Shown here: positions 12,491-23,377 of the stretch, piece by piece | How positions within the stretch are numbered: position 1 is the first letter of the stretch | Layout: every line of letters begins with the position of its first letter | Notes under the pieces: model-generated | Told to the model about the DNA's origin: nothing | What the model saw: the letters and a program-made list of their open reading frames with translations, nothing else | Databases searched by the model: none | Program-made: the position numbers and the translations under genes | DNA from: Anaeramoeba flamelloides | Lineage: Eukaryota > Metamonada > Anaeramoebidae | DNA: 64,000 nucleotides | Assembly: GCA_027625915.1 (NCBI GenBank) | Contig: JANTQA010000057.1 | Span: forward strand, 6,448,001-6,512,000 | Direction: 5' to 3'

Positions 12491-13314
12491 CATTTTCTCA
12501 TTTTTATAGAATTAAAAAAAAAAAAAATGAAATAAATTTTTTTAAAATATAGTTTGGACTGATTCAAATGTATTGTTTTTAATTATTTAAATCATATTTT
12601 GAATAAAAAAATTGATTTAGAAATTTGGTGATAATATTAATAATTCAAAAATATCTCGAGAAAATTTTATTTAAAAAAATCAAATTTTTATGTCAAAATA
12701 AAAACACATTTTTTGAGTAAAAATTTGTATTTTTTTTTAAAATTAATTTATTAAAATCATTATTATTAGATATACTACTAAGATATTAGAATATTTTCAA
12801 TAAATATAAATATTTTATGACAAACCAAAAACTTTTAAATATTAGACAATTTAAGGATAAACATACATTTTATTAATTTTTAAAAAATTTTAATTAAAAG
12901 AACCCTAACTAAAAATTTATCTTGAGTTAAATGTGATTTTGAAATTCTGAAACCAAAATAGCACCTATTAATCTTTATATAAAAAAAATTAACATAAATA
13001 AGTCATGAATTTTTCCATTTTCAATTTTTGGAAAACTTTTTGATTTAAGGTTCTAGCTATTACAATGAAAAAATTTTTTGAAATATAGAAAAAAAAAATT
13101 TTATAATTTTTATGAGTACCTAAAAACGAATCAAAATTAACCAAAAGGAGAAGTGCGATCAATCCCCAAAAAACAAAAATTTTTTGAAAAAAGAGCCAAA
13201 GAGCGACACTCGATTTCCAAGCAGAATATGAATAGTTGTGAATATATAATTTTGAAAAATTTTGTGTCGATTTTCGAAGTGTCTCTCTTTCGTGGATTTT
13301 GATCTCTCAATTTA

Positions 13315-13745
13315 TTTTTTTTCATTTTTCAAATGGGTTATTTTTACTCAATAATGTTACAAAATCCTTACATTGTCAAATATAGAGGGTTACCAAATAA
13401 CCACGAAAATTAGATTAAAACGGACTAAATTGATTGTGTACTTGAAGAAAACAATTTCTTTTATATTGAAGAAATTTAAGGATTTAGGAAATTAAAAATA
13501 AAGAAACAAATAATTTTTTTTAGATTGAATTTTTTAAATATTTGATCTTGAGAACTCTTTTAAACATATTTTTCTTCTTTGATTTTTTTGTCAAAGAGAT
13601 CCAATGATATTTTTTTTTGATATTTTTATTTTGTCAATCACAAGACTTGAAACTTCACAATATCCTTTTTAGATTTCAATTCACTTTTTGAGTTTAGGAG
13701 TAAATCCAAGTTAAATGACTAGAGCCTTAATTATTGATATAATTT
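13315..13745. repeat. diverged direct repeat, copy 2
   Basis: The second copy of the repeat at 12016-12490, about 1.3 kb downstream. It shows the same order of matching blocks and no inverted ends. Confidence 0.5.
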
Positions 13746-14068
13746 AATAATGTTTTGAACCAAGAAATTTTATAAACTAAATTTCATAATAAATGGCCCA
13801 CCTTACATTTGAATAATGAATTGCTTTTGTATCGTTTTGAAGTTTTTCCTCTCACAATGAAAAGTTGGCAAATAAATCATTTTTTCTCTTTTTTATTTTT
13901 TCTAAAGTGTTTTGTTAAAATGGAAAATGAAAAATTTGAAAGAAGTAACATATGAATTAATGAAAAATTTGGTTTCAAATATGAAAAAGAGATTAGATTT
14001 AGTTATTCAAATGGAAGGAGAATCGATAAATCGGGGTTTTTACTTTTTTAAATTGTCTATTTTTCATG

Positions 14069-14562
14069 TATAGTAGGGAAAAAAATGCCGTACATGAAAA
14101 AAATCCCGGACAAGATTTTTAATTGTGAATATTAGTAAAATTTTTGTCTAATTTCAATGAAATCCTTATTATAAATAACCAATTTTTTTATGAGATTAGT
14201 AATAAACCTACCTAAAGTTCATCAAAGTAAGGTGTCTCTAGAATACTCGAGTAATTGTTTGATAGCCTAATGTTGATCAACTTTTTTTGAAAAACAATCC
14301 AGTGTTATTGAGGTTTACTAGAGTTTGGAAAATGATAATTTTCCTTCTTGTTTTTTGATTGATTGAATGCTGTTTTGAACAAGTGTGATTTCACCAATCA
14401 TCATTTGAATAAGTGGGGGGGTTATAATTGAAAAAGTTTGATTCTTAAAAAAAGGAATTTGATTGTAAATAAATGAAATTACACAATAATTTTACTAATA
14501 TTCACAATTCAAAATCTTGTCAGGGATTTTTTTCATATCATGTATTTTTTTCACTGCTCTAA
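14069..14562. mobile_element. MITE-C copy 1
   Basis: Roughly 490 bp with terminal inverted repeats starting TATAGTAGGGAAAAAAATGC and continuing through CAAGATTTTTAATTGTGAAT. The inverse lies at 14500-14562. Homologous copies sit in the RasGAP intron at 34532-35105, 35106-35620 and 36004-36490. TA at the outer edge suggests a Tc1/mariner-type insertion. Non-coding. Confidence 0.75.
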
Positions 14563-15165
14563 TGCTTCTTTCAAAATAAATGTCCCAATTTTTTTTAACA
14601 GTTTTTTTAATTTCTTTTTCTTTTATTTTTAGACAAAAAATAAATATCTCTAGAGTATAATATTGAATATTAAAATCTAAATTTTTATATGTTAATAGAT
14701 AACTTCAATTATTAAAAATATTTTTATTTAAAATTTGATTTTTAATGGGCCAATTATTATGAAAGATAGTTTACATAGAGTAACTGAAATCAGTCATATA
14801 GAATAACTATAAAATACCCATGAGTAGCTGATAATAGGTAATATATGTAACTGTTTTTTGTACATATTTTTCAAACAATTATTCTCTCAAAAGTTCCATT
14901 AAATCAATAATTTACTTTTTTCAAAAGAGCGTTGTTCATATTATAATGTTTTTGACCAGCTTTTTTGGGTTTACTGGAGAAAATATTAATTAATAATAAA
15001 CTATTGGTACTGTTAAAATGAATGTAAACCAACAAGAATAATTTTGTTTGACAAGGAAAGATATACGAGGACTACAAAATATAATTGTGGATACACCTCT
15101 CAGTTAAAGATGATTTCTTCAAGAAATCTTTTATTTTTTTATCATCTGTCTTTTTCTAATTAATC

Positions 15166-15956
15166 ATGAGCAACAGAAACAAAAGAAAAAAGAAACAACG
15201 AGAAGAACGAGCATTTCTTGAAGTTGAAAGAGAACGTGAAGAAACCTTACGTTTAAGAAAACCAACAACCAAACAGAGAATCTTATATTTTTTTGTTGGT
15301 TTAATCATGAACATTTTGCCAACATGTAAACCTTTTTTTTTCTTTTCTTTTTTTTTCAAGACATCCATGATCTTACTTTTTTCTTGTTTTTTTTTCTTTT
15401 TTTGAACCTGAACAAAACAGATCTCTTTTTTTCAATCTATGAAATGGATCTCCTCAAATCTTTACCACTATTTGGATTTGTTTCAATAATTTGTTCAATT
15501 ATCCTTTCAATGGGATACCACAATGTATCTTTTTTCCTCAAACATCGGTAAATTTACTTTTGATTTAAATGTTTTTTTTTTGAATTTTACTTTTTCTTTT
15601 TATCTTTTTGTCATTAATTTTTCCCCTCTCGAACATCCAAAAAAAAAAAAATAAACAAAACCAAACCTTCCAACAGAATCATTAAAAAAAGTGGAGTAAA
15701 TTTCCAAAAACAACGAACCAAAAAAAAAGTTGCTGGGGGCGAAAGAGAGGAAAGACAAAAAAAACAACTTGAATCAACCATTACAACCCAAGCTGTTTCA
15801 CTCTCGCTTCTTTACAATTCATTATTCTACTTGGCTGTTGTATTAATTTTTGCTTTTTATATCACTTGGATCTTTGAGGCTCCTACAAACTATGTCCTTT
15901 CCTTAGCATGTGCATCATCAATTGTTACATATATTTCATCAACCAAAATCCAATAA
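15166..15956 (+). CDS. ssr3: translocon-associated protein subunit gamma (TRAP-gamma/SSR3)
   Basis: Three exons: 15166-15325, 15421-15547 and 15677-15956, with GT-AG introns of 95 and 129 bp in phases 1 and 2. The spliced protein is 188 residues, close to the usual length of about 185. TRAP is a heterotetramer of the ER membrane bound to the Sec61 channel that helps translocation and membrane-protein insertion. The family shows in the charged cytosolic N-terminus, two membrane segments, then YEMDLLKS (human WHMDLIQS), a third hydrophobic segment, VSFFLKH (human VKFVLKH), a basic cytosolic loop, and the C-terminal pair of membrane helices containing LLYNSLF and TNYVLSLACASS (human IFYNNTLF and VNYILSISASS). 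Four membrane spans in total. No other TRAP subunit lies nearby. The start is the only ATG that gives the expected N-terminus. Confidence 0.9.
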
Positions 15957-16621
15957 TTTTTGATTTCGTCTATATTATCATTCACTTATTGTAATGTGAT
16001 TTTTGATTTAAATTTTCTTAATAAACACAATTTTCGCTTTTTAATTAAAAAATACTCAACACAAAAGAAAAAAGAATAAAAAAATTATTTGGAAAAGAAC
16101 CTTCCAACCACAAGGAAAAATTTAAAACAATTAAATATTATTACAAATTGGTAAATAAATCCTTTACAACAAAATTATCTATTATTCAATATTTCGAATA
16201 TTTTTATTTTTATTTTTACAACAGAACAATTCAAATTAATAAAATTTTAATTTTATCTCATTCAAAAAATAAGAGTTAACTTTTAACCTTTTAAACTATT
16301 AACTTTCAAGTTCTTTTGGAAAGATCTTGTTTTTTTTTATTCTAACAGTTAATTAGAAGCAAAAAATATTGGAAAATTTAACTAAAATATTTTCTTTTAA
16401 TTTATTGAAAATTACACTAATTTCACAATTAATACAAAAAAGGCAAAAATATTGATTTTCAAAAAGTGAGAATCCTAAAATTTTAAAAATTAACAAAAAA
16501 AAGATTCAACAGTTTTAGAACATTTTGGGATTTCCCATCCCATGAAAAAAATATAAAAATTTGGATTAAAAAATTAATCCCAATAAATAAAAATAATAAA
16601 CAACCAAAGAATAATAAATGT

Positions 16622-16736
16622 GATAGAAAACCCCATTCCAACAATTTGAATATAACCAAAATCAAAAATAGGCAAAAAAAAATCCCACTTTATTGTAATT
16701 TTTCAAACATATTATTAAATCACATTTAAGTTAACC
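16622..16736. repeat. repeat H fragment at pogo border
   Basis: About 110 bp containing AACCCCATTCCAA and AAAATCAAAAATAGGCAAAA that matches 40112-40215. It stops exactly where the pogo-like terminal repeat begins, so it is either a separate element cut by the pogo insertion or flanking DNA shared by two insertion sites. Confidence 0.5.
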
Positions 16737-17233
16737 TAAACTTTGTTTCAGTCAAAGCGGAATCCAAAAAAAAACATTTTTTCCAAATATCGAATATTTT
16801 TTATAAATGACCTTTGAATATTACACTTTTGTAATAAATTTTGAAAAGATATTTTTTTCGAAAAATTCGAATTTCGAAAATTTTTCATCATTTTTTTAAA
16901 TTTTGCTTTTTTTGTATTTAACATGAATTTGAAGAATAATACTGACCTTTCAAAATATGTATCAAGTTCAGAATTTCGAAATATGAAAGATAAACTTGAA
17001 AAGGCAGCAAGATTATCAATAATTTTGGAAAATGAAAAGAAACTTAAAATAAAAGACTCTGAAATTTGCAAATATTTTGGTGTAAAACAAAACTCTTTTT
17101 TGAATCGAAAAAAGAAATACTTGAAAGAAAAAAACATAAAGAAGGTTGGAAGACCAGCAAAAATTTTAGAAAATGAAGAAGAACTTTTAAAAAAATTCAT
17201 TTTGAAAAAATGCGAACAAAATAAATCAACAAC

Positions 17234-17437
17234 TACAGTCAGTTTCACTTTTAAGGCACAAACTTTCAACGGAATTTAAGGCACAAAAAAAAATCTCAAA
17301 TTAAAGCACAAAATCTAAAATTCTAGTAAAATAAATTGTAAAAAAAAAAAATTCCAAATTTTGTGCCTTAATTTGAGATTTTTTTTGTGCCTTAAATTTC
17401 GTTGAAAGTTTGTGCCTTTAAAGTGAAACTGACTGTA
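17234..17437. mobile_element. MITE-A copy 2
   Basis: Inserted at a TA in the HTH part of the transposase (after ...KSTT). Ends TACAGTCAGTTTC and GAAACTGACTGTA, with arms paired over nearly the whole length. Excision leaving one TA joins CAACTATTCGAG in frame. Confidence 0.93.
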
Positions 17438-17733
17438 TTCGAGAAGTTGTATGTAAAGCAAATAGGATAATCAAGAAAAATCGATTGAAAAACATGTAGA
17501 ACTATAACCCAGAAGATTGTATTTTAAGTCATCAATGGATTTATAGTTGGTCAAAAAGAAATAAAATAAAACTTGGTAACTCTTCACAAATTGAAAAAAA
17601 AAAAAAGAACAGAAGTTTCACAAATTGAAGTTAATCGTTATTGGGGGCTAATGAAGGTATTATTCGAAAAATATCATTACCCACCTGAATTTATCTTTAA
17701 TATGGATGAAACTCCCATCTGTAATGATTCCAA

Positions 17734-17935
17734 TACAGTCAGTTTCACTTTTAAGACACAAACTTTCAACGAAATTTAAGGCACAAAAAAAATCTCAAAT
17801 TAAGGCACAAAATTCAAATTCTAGTAAAAATAAATTGTGAAAATTAAAATTCCAAAAAATTGTGCCTTAATTTGAGATTTTTTTGTGCCTTAAATTTCGT
17901 TGAAAGTTTGTGTCTTAAAAGTGAAACTGACTGTA
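17734..17935. mobile_element. MITE-A copy 3
   Basis: Inserted in the transposase just after the first catalytic Asp motif (NMDETPICNDSN). Perfect TACAGTCAG ends. Excision leaving one TA restores the frame into RLSMKVVCP. Confidence 0.93.
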
Positions 17936-18121
17936 GATTATCAATGAAGGTCGTATGTCCAAATTCAATTCAAAAACCAAAACATAATTTAGAAAAAAGT
18001 TCATTTCATATTTCTGCGGTTTGTTGTGTTTCTTCTCATGGTTCAAGTTTACCAACTCTAATTATCAGTAAACTGAAAACAATACCAAGTAAATTAATTC
18101 TCCAAAATCATTTAGTCCAAT

Positions 18122-18323
18122 TACAGTCAGTTTCACTTTTAAGGCACAAACTTTCAACGAAATTTAATGCACAAAAAAAATCTCAAATTAAGGCACAAAA
18201 TTTGGAATTTTAATTTTTACAATTTATTTTTACTAGAATTTCAATTTTGTGCTTTAATTTGAGATTTTTTTTGTGCCTTAAATTTCGTTGAAAGTTTGTG
18301 CCTTAAAAGTGAAACTGACTGTA
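18122..18323. mobile_element. MITE-A copy 4
   Basis: Inserted between the first and second catalytic motifs (after HLVQ). Excision leaving one TA gives LDFVQTNSGF in frame. The central spacer is in the opposite orientation to copies 2 and 3. Confidence 0.93.
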
Positions 18324-18361
18324 GATTTTGTTCAAACAAATTCTGGATTCATTGATAAAGA

Positions 18362-18562
18362 TACAGTCAGTTCTACTTTTAAGACACAAACTTTCAACGG
18401 AATTTAAGGCACAAAAAAATCTCAAATTAAGGCACAAAATTTGGAATTTTTTTATTTTACAATTTATTTAACTAGAATCTGAATTTTGTGCTTTAATTTG
18501 AGATTTTTATTGTGCCTTAAATTTCGTTGAAAGTTTGTGCCTTAAAAGTGGAACTGACTGTA
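18362..18562. mobile_element. MITE-A copy 5
   Basis: Lies only 38 bp after copy 4. Excision leaving one TA joins FIDKD to IYYLWMLK in frame. The ends carry a TTCTAC / GTGGAAC variant shared by both arms, so the two arms co-vary. Confidence 0.93.
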
Positions 18563-19762
18563 TTTATTATTTATGGATGTTAAAAACATTCATCCCATTT
18601 TTAGAAAAAACAAGAAATCGACTCAATTCTAACCACCCGGCATTATTAACATTAGATGGTCATAAATCACATTTTGATGTTAGAACATGCGAATTGGCAA
18701 TTAAACATGGTATCGATATAGTTTGTTTTCCAGCCAACGGAACACACATTTATCAACCACTTGATTGTGGGATATTTTGTTCATTAAAAAATCACATTAA
18801 ACGTCAAGATTTTCGAAATTCCTTTACTCACTTTGTTACTAATGCAAGAGATGGTATGCAAGTTCCTTTTACATTTAAAAATATTATTTCCGCCTTTAAA
18901 CACACCGGTATCTATCCACTAAACCCAGAGAAAACGGGATTTGGCCTGAAGATTAATAATAAATCCTCAGTTTCCACACCTTCAAAAAGAATCCATTTAG
19001 GGGGTACTTTATTAACTCAACCTGAAATCATCGAGAAATTAAAACAAAGGGAGGAAAAACAAACTAAGAAAAGAATTAGACACAATCAAGACAACTAAAA
19101 GAAATATTTACAAATACACTAACCAACTCCAATTAATTTTAACCAAAATAATTTACAAACAAAACAAAATAAACTTCTCTTACTTTTTATTCGATTTTCC
19201 AATTCATTTTCCATTTCATTTTTTTTTCCGAAAGATCACAAACTTCAAAATTTTTTACAAAAGTGTTAAATAAAAAATAAGTAGAATAATAAACATCAAA
19301 GAAGAGTTAATTTATCATCCTGAAATAAAACCAATAATTCAATAGTTTTTCTTAAGGAAGTAAGTTCATTTTACCATTTTGAAAATTTTTAATTGTAAAC
19401 ATTACTAAAAAATATTTTTTGAGTGTTTCAGATATATTGAAACTTTGAAACCAAAACATCTTTTACAGTACTGTTTGTGAAAATAAAGCGAAACCAAAGT
19501 AATTCAGAGTTGAATCTTTAATTTTTCATTTTTTTTTGATTCAATTTTTGGTTTTATTAAATTTGGTTTTGGATGTAGAAATGTGTTTATACGAATGATT
19601 GAAATTAATCAAAGAATAAACCATAAAAAAAATATACCCCAAAAAGTGTGTGTGTTTGAAACAAATTAAATATTTTCTTTTAGAAGACCAAACATGAAAG
19701 ATCATAATTCAATATAAATTAAAGATTTCAAAAATGAAAAAAAAAAAAATAAAAAATAAAGC

Positions 19763-19963
19763 TACAGTCAGTTTCACTTTTAAGGCACAAACTTTCAACG
19801 AAATTTAAGACACAATAAAAATCTCAAATTAAGGCACAAATTTCAAATTCTAGTAAAATAAATTGTAAAAAAAAAAATTCCAAATTTTGTGCCTTTATTT
19901 GAGATTTTTATTGTGCCTTAAATTCCGTTGAAAGTTTGTGCCTTAAAAGTGAAACTGACTGTA
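19763..19963. mobile_element. MITE-A copy 6
   Basis: TA-flanked copy in the pogo element, downstream of the transposase stop. Full-length palindrome. Confidence 0.92.
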
Positions 19964-20760
19964 GAACCTATTCTCGTAGATTTTTTTTTGATTTTCTTAG
20001 TTTGTGTGAATACAAACTATTTATTACCTTGAATTTCAAATCCCATAACTATTTAATATTATTTAACAAATTATTTTTTTACAAATTTACTTTTGGAATT
20101 CTTTTTGAAAATATTTTTATCGTACAATACCAAAAATAGAATACTTTTTCAAAAATTAAAATAAAGAGGTTGAATTCATGCTATCAAAAAACAGTTATAA
20201 AATATTCAACCCAAAATCAAGAAAAAATTCAAGAAAAAAATTCAATTATATTCAGGATTATTTTGAGTTCTTAATATACAGTCAGTTTCACTTTTAAGGC
20301 ACAAACTTTCAACGAAATTTAAGGCACAAAAAAATCTCAAATTAAGGCACAAAATTTGGAATTTTTTTTTTTACAATTTATTTTACTAGAATTTGAATTT
20401 TGTGCCTTAATTTGAGATTTTTATTGTGCCTTAAATCTCGTTGAAAGTTTGTGCCTTAAAAGTGAAACTGACTGTAATGGAAAATTAATAAACATAAAAT
20501 CAAACGAATTTACATAATGGATCTATATTTCTGAAGAGAAGCTGTAAATAATATCTTATTTTCTGAACCCAATCAAGAACTCGATGAATTAAATGAAAAT
20601 AGGATTTTTAAATTCATTTTGGAATTCTTTAGAAAGAAAAAGTAATTTGGTTCTCAAAAATTTTCCAAACAAACGTATTTCAATGAAGAATTCAAAATCA
20701 AACCAAATCAAGAAGAAGTAATTATATCAAAATTTACAAATAAGATCAAGAAATAAATAA
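19964..20760 (+). pseudogene. possible second coding region of the pogo-like element, decayed
   Basis: Two stretches read like protein. One at 19964-20138 (SRRFFFDFLSLCEYKLF...) ends in TAG. Another at about 20530-20757 (NNILFSEPNQELDELNENRI ... FKIKPNQEEVIISKF ...) has one internal TAA. MITE-A copy 7 separates them. They lie between the transposase and the right end of the element, so they may be an accessory gene with introns or a degraded passenger. No family recognised. Confidence 0.3.
20277..20476. mobile_element. MITE-A copy 7
   Basis: TA-flanked full-length copy inside the pogo-like element, with the reverse-type central spacer (TTTACAATTTATTTTACTAG). Confidence 0.92.
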
Positions 20761-21261
20761 TTTTTTTTATTTTTTCTTGATCATTTTTTGTATTTTTTTA
20801 AATTCCATTATTTTAAATTGTCTGAATAATATATTATAGTAGGATATATTCCCACTTGGGTATTTATTAAAATAGCAATATATTTGATGAAAGAAATATT
20901 TTGAATAATGTATTTTCGCATAAATAGTGACACTCAAATTTTGAAAAATGTACTTGTCCCCTTAAAAATAGAAAACTATAATTTTTATACTCTGATTGAG
21001 AAAAAAACAACAAAGTCTATTTCTGATCTCAAATAAAAGATCAAATAAAATTCCAAAAGAAATCAAAATGATTTCTCTACAATAATTTTCACTGTTTCAA
21101 TAACATTAGAATAACACATTTTTACCAAGTGACTATCGGTCTTGTAATAAAAAAATAATTTGCAAATGTATAACATATCAAAAGAAAAAAAAACAAAAAT
21201 ATGCAAAAAAGCGCCAAAAAAATGATTTCAATTGAGATTTTCCAAAATAATTTTTTTTACT

Positions 21262-21462
21262 TACAGTCAGTTTCACTTTTAAGGCACAAACATTCAACGA
21301 AATTTAAGGCACAAAAAAATCTCAAATTAAGGCACAAAATTTGGAATTTTATTTTTTTACAATTTATTTTACTAGAATTTGAATTTTGTGCTTTAATTTG
21401 AGATTTTTATTGTGCCTTAAATTTCGTTGAATGTTTGTGCCTTAAAAGTGAAACTGACTGTA
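21262..21462. mobile_element. MITE-A copy 8
   Basis: TA-flanked full-length copy about 75 bp before the right end of the pogo-like element. Both arms share the variant CATTCAACG / CGTTGAATG, another case of matching changes in the two arms. Confidence 0.92.
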
Positions 21463-21553
21463 TAATATACATCCAAACACTTTAAACGCGTCTAATAAAC
21501 CCACTAAAACTTGACCCATTTGACTGGAAAATGGTTTAATATTAATATTTTTT

Positions 21554-21953
21554 TACAGTCAGTTTCACTTTTAAGGCACAAACTTTCTACGAAATTTAAG
21601 GCACAATAAAAATCACAAATTAAGGCACAAAATTCAAATTCTAGTACAGTCAGTTTCACTTTTAAGGCACAAACTTTCAACGAAATTTAAGGCACAAAAA
21701 AATCTCAAATTAAGGCACAAAATTTGGAATTTTTTATTTTACAATTTATTTTTACTAGAATTTGAATTTTGTGCCTTAATTTGAGATTTTTATTGTGCCT
21801 TAAATTTCGTTGAAAGTTTGTGCCTTAAAAGTGAAACTGACTGTAAAATAATTTGTGAAAATTAAAATTCCAAAAAATTGTGCTTTAATTTGAGATTTTT
21901 TTGTGCCTTAAATTTCGTTGATTGTTTGTGCCTTAAAAGTGAAACTGACTGTA
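21554..21953. mobile_element. MITE-A copy 9 (outer, interrupted)
   Basis: A MITE-A whose left part is 21554-21646 and right part is 21845-21953, split by another MITE-A (21645-21845) at the TA of its CTAGTAAAATAA centre. This gives a clear order of insertion. Confidence 0.92.
21645..21845. mobile_element. MITE-A copy 10 (inner, nested)
   Basis: A complete copy with near-perfect arms inserted in the central spacer of copy 9, with TA on both sides. It must be younger than copy 9. Confidence 0.93.
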
Positions 21954-22264
21954 AGTAATCATTTTTATCTAAATATAATGAAAACGAAAATCAAAAAAAA
22001 AATCAATAAACAAATAAATAAAAATAAGTGTGTTAAAAATGAAAAAAAAAGAGCAGAACAATAAATTATATTGGATTTAGTGTTAAGGTTAGATGATACC
22101 TCATCTAGCTGGTCAAAGAGAGAATTATAGAGTGACTGAATTTGAGACTTCTAATTCAAAGAGTATCTAAACAGATACAGTCATCAGAAGTATTAGAATC
22201 TTAATTTAATTTTCTAAAAAAGAATTGATTGTCTTGGTAAATTTGTTAAAATTTCACGTTTAAT

Positions 22265-22925
22265 TAAACTCCATTTCATTCAAAGGGGCCCATCCAAGAA
22301 TGAAAAATTCACTTTATTTTTAAGAATCAATCAAACTTATTTTGTTTAGAAAAACAAGAAATAATAAACTTCATTTACAGTCAGTTTCACTTTTAAGGCA
22401 CAAACTTTCAACGAAATTTAAGGCACAAAAAAATCTCAAATTAAGGCACAAAATTTGAAATTTTTTTTTTTACAATTTATTTTTACTAGAATTTGAATTT
22501 TGTGCCTTAATTTGAGATTTTAGTGTGTCTTAAATTTCGTTGAAAGTTTGTGCCTTAAAAGTGAAACTGACTGTAAGCGTCGATAATTAAAAAAGAAAAC
22601 CCTGAACAAACCATAAATTTCAAAAAAAAAAAAAATGTTAAAAAATTTTTTGGGAACCATTCATTTTAAAGTCTTGTTCAAAATTCTCCATTTCTTCAGA
22701 AAATTAAAATTGTTGATAATAAGATTTTTTACTTGTAAATGTATGAATTTTAAAAGGACATACAAAGCCTAACTTTTCTTAATGTTTATTTGGTTTTTCA
22801 AACAAGTTTTTTTTCAAAGTTAATTTTTAAAAATAATAAAAAAGAAAAAAAATAAAAAAAAAAAAAAAAAATGCAAAAAACAAAAAAAAATGATTTTGAT
22901 TAAACATTTTGTTTCAAGAAATTTT
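22265..22925. mobile_element. G-family element, interrupted by MITE-A
   Basis: Begins TAAACTCCATTTCATTCAAA then GGGGCCC, as in the complete G copy at 61056-61626, and follows it through the GAACAAACCATAAATTTC and TTTTTTGGGAACCATTCATT blocks to a long A-rich tract. It ends near 22920 without the right terminal repeat. MITE-A copy 11 splits it at 22376. Non-coding. Confidence 0.7.
22376..22575. mobile_element. MITE-A copy 11
   Basis: TA-flanked full-length copy inserted in the G-family element. The flanks (ATAATAAACTTC before, AAGCGTCGATAATT after) correspond to continuous sequence in the uninterrupted G copy at about 61151-61185. Confidence 0.92.
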
Positions 22926-23113
22926 TTTATACCAAGTTTAAAAATTCAAATTTTCAATAAGATTTTCTTCTTGTTGCAAAGTAAAAAAAAATAAAATATT
23001 TTTCTTCTCACAAAAAAGAGGATAATTTATATCTTTCAAAAGTATTATAGATAGTGAATATATATCAAATGGTGAACCAATTATTTGAATAATTATCGAA
23101 TTATTAATTGATT

Positions 23114-23314
23114 TACAGTCAGTTTCACTTTTAAGGTACAAACTTTCAACGAAATTTAAGGCACAAAAAATTCTCAAATTAAGGCACAAAATTTGTAATT
23201 ATTTTTTTTACAATTTATTTTACTAGAATTTGAATTTTGTGCCTTAATTTGAGATTTTTTTATGTGCCTTAAATTTCGTTGAAAGTTTGTGCCTTAAAAG
23301 TGAAATTGACTGTA
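23114..23314. mobile_element. MITE-A copy 12
   Basis: TA-flanked full-length palindrome with a few private substitutions (AAGGTACAAA in the left arm, GTGAAATTGAC in the right arm). Confidence 0.92.
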
Positions 23315-23327
23315 AATGAAAAGAAAT

Positions 23328-23377
23328 TATATATATATATATATGTATGTATATATGTATGTATGTATGTATGTATT
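23328..23377. repeat. TA / GTAT microsatellite
   Basis: Alternating AT followed by repeats of GTAT/ATGT. A simple repeat between two MITE-A copies. Confidence 0.85.

Larger units (their letters stand above)
11330..15165. other. non-coding stretch
   Basis: About 3.8 kb without a supportable gene. It holds a diverged direct duplication (12016-12490 and 13315-13745) and one MITE-C (14069-14562), both listed separately. The rest is AT-rich sequence with short homopolymers. Small open frames at 11702-11923 and 13137-13325 look like chance. Confidence 0.6.
16923..19098 (+). pseudogene. pogo-like DDE_1 transposase, split by four MITE-A copies
   Basis: Coding pieces are 16923-17233, 17438-17733, 17936-18121, 18324-18361 and 18563-19098, separated by MITE-A copies. 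The N-terminal part has a helix-turn-helix region (EICKYFGVKQNSFLNRKKKY) and the basic motif KVGRPAK. A second DNA-binding part ends with WIYSWSKRNKIKLG, typical of CENP-B/Tc5 HTH domains. The DDE_1 catalytic core follows with NMDET (first Asp), LLTLDGHKSH (second Asp) and YQPLDCGIF (third Asp), all present. The tail is basic. Reading across each MITE after removing it with one TA keeps the frame (for example NSGFIDKD joined to IYYLWMLKTF). Two defects lie between the first two MITEs: a TAG at 17495-17497 and a 1-nt shift in the A13 run at 17594-17606. These could be true decay or, for the A run, a sequencing error. Confidence 0.85.
16737..21538 (+). mobile_element. pogo/Tigger-like DNA transposon riddled with MITE-A insertions
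   Basis: The left end TAAACTTTGTTTCAGTCAAA and the inverted right end at about 21511-21538 (TTTGACTGGAAAATGGTTTA) form imperfect terminal inverted repeats with TA at the edges. Subterminal DNA on both sides matches the F-family MITEs (left about 16737-16825, right about 20930-21190). Inside is a DDE_1-type transposase gene (16923-19098) and a decayed second coding region (19964-20760). Seven MITE-A copies lie inside; without them the element would be about 3.4 kb. The transposase carries one in-frame stop and one frame change outside the MITEs, so this copy is probably not autonomous as it stands. Confidence 0.75.

Noticed and set aside
17495-17497. In-frame TAG as evidence for a reassigned stop codon
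   Set aside because: Only one case, in a decaying transposon that also has a frame change; host genes show no internal TAG or TAA and end in ordinary stops.
17860-18213. 117-codon frame spanning two MITE-A parts and the transposase middle
   Set aside because: Its ends are MITE-A arm sequence; only the middle (17936-18121) is transposase. Similar MITE-derived frames at 19936, 21201, 22938 and 23269 were dropped for the same reason.
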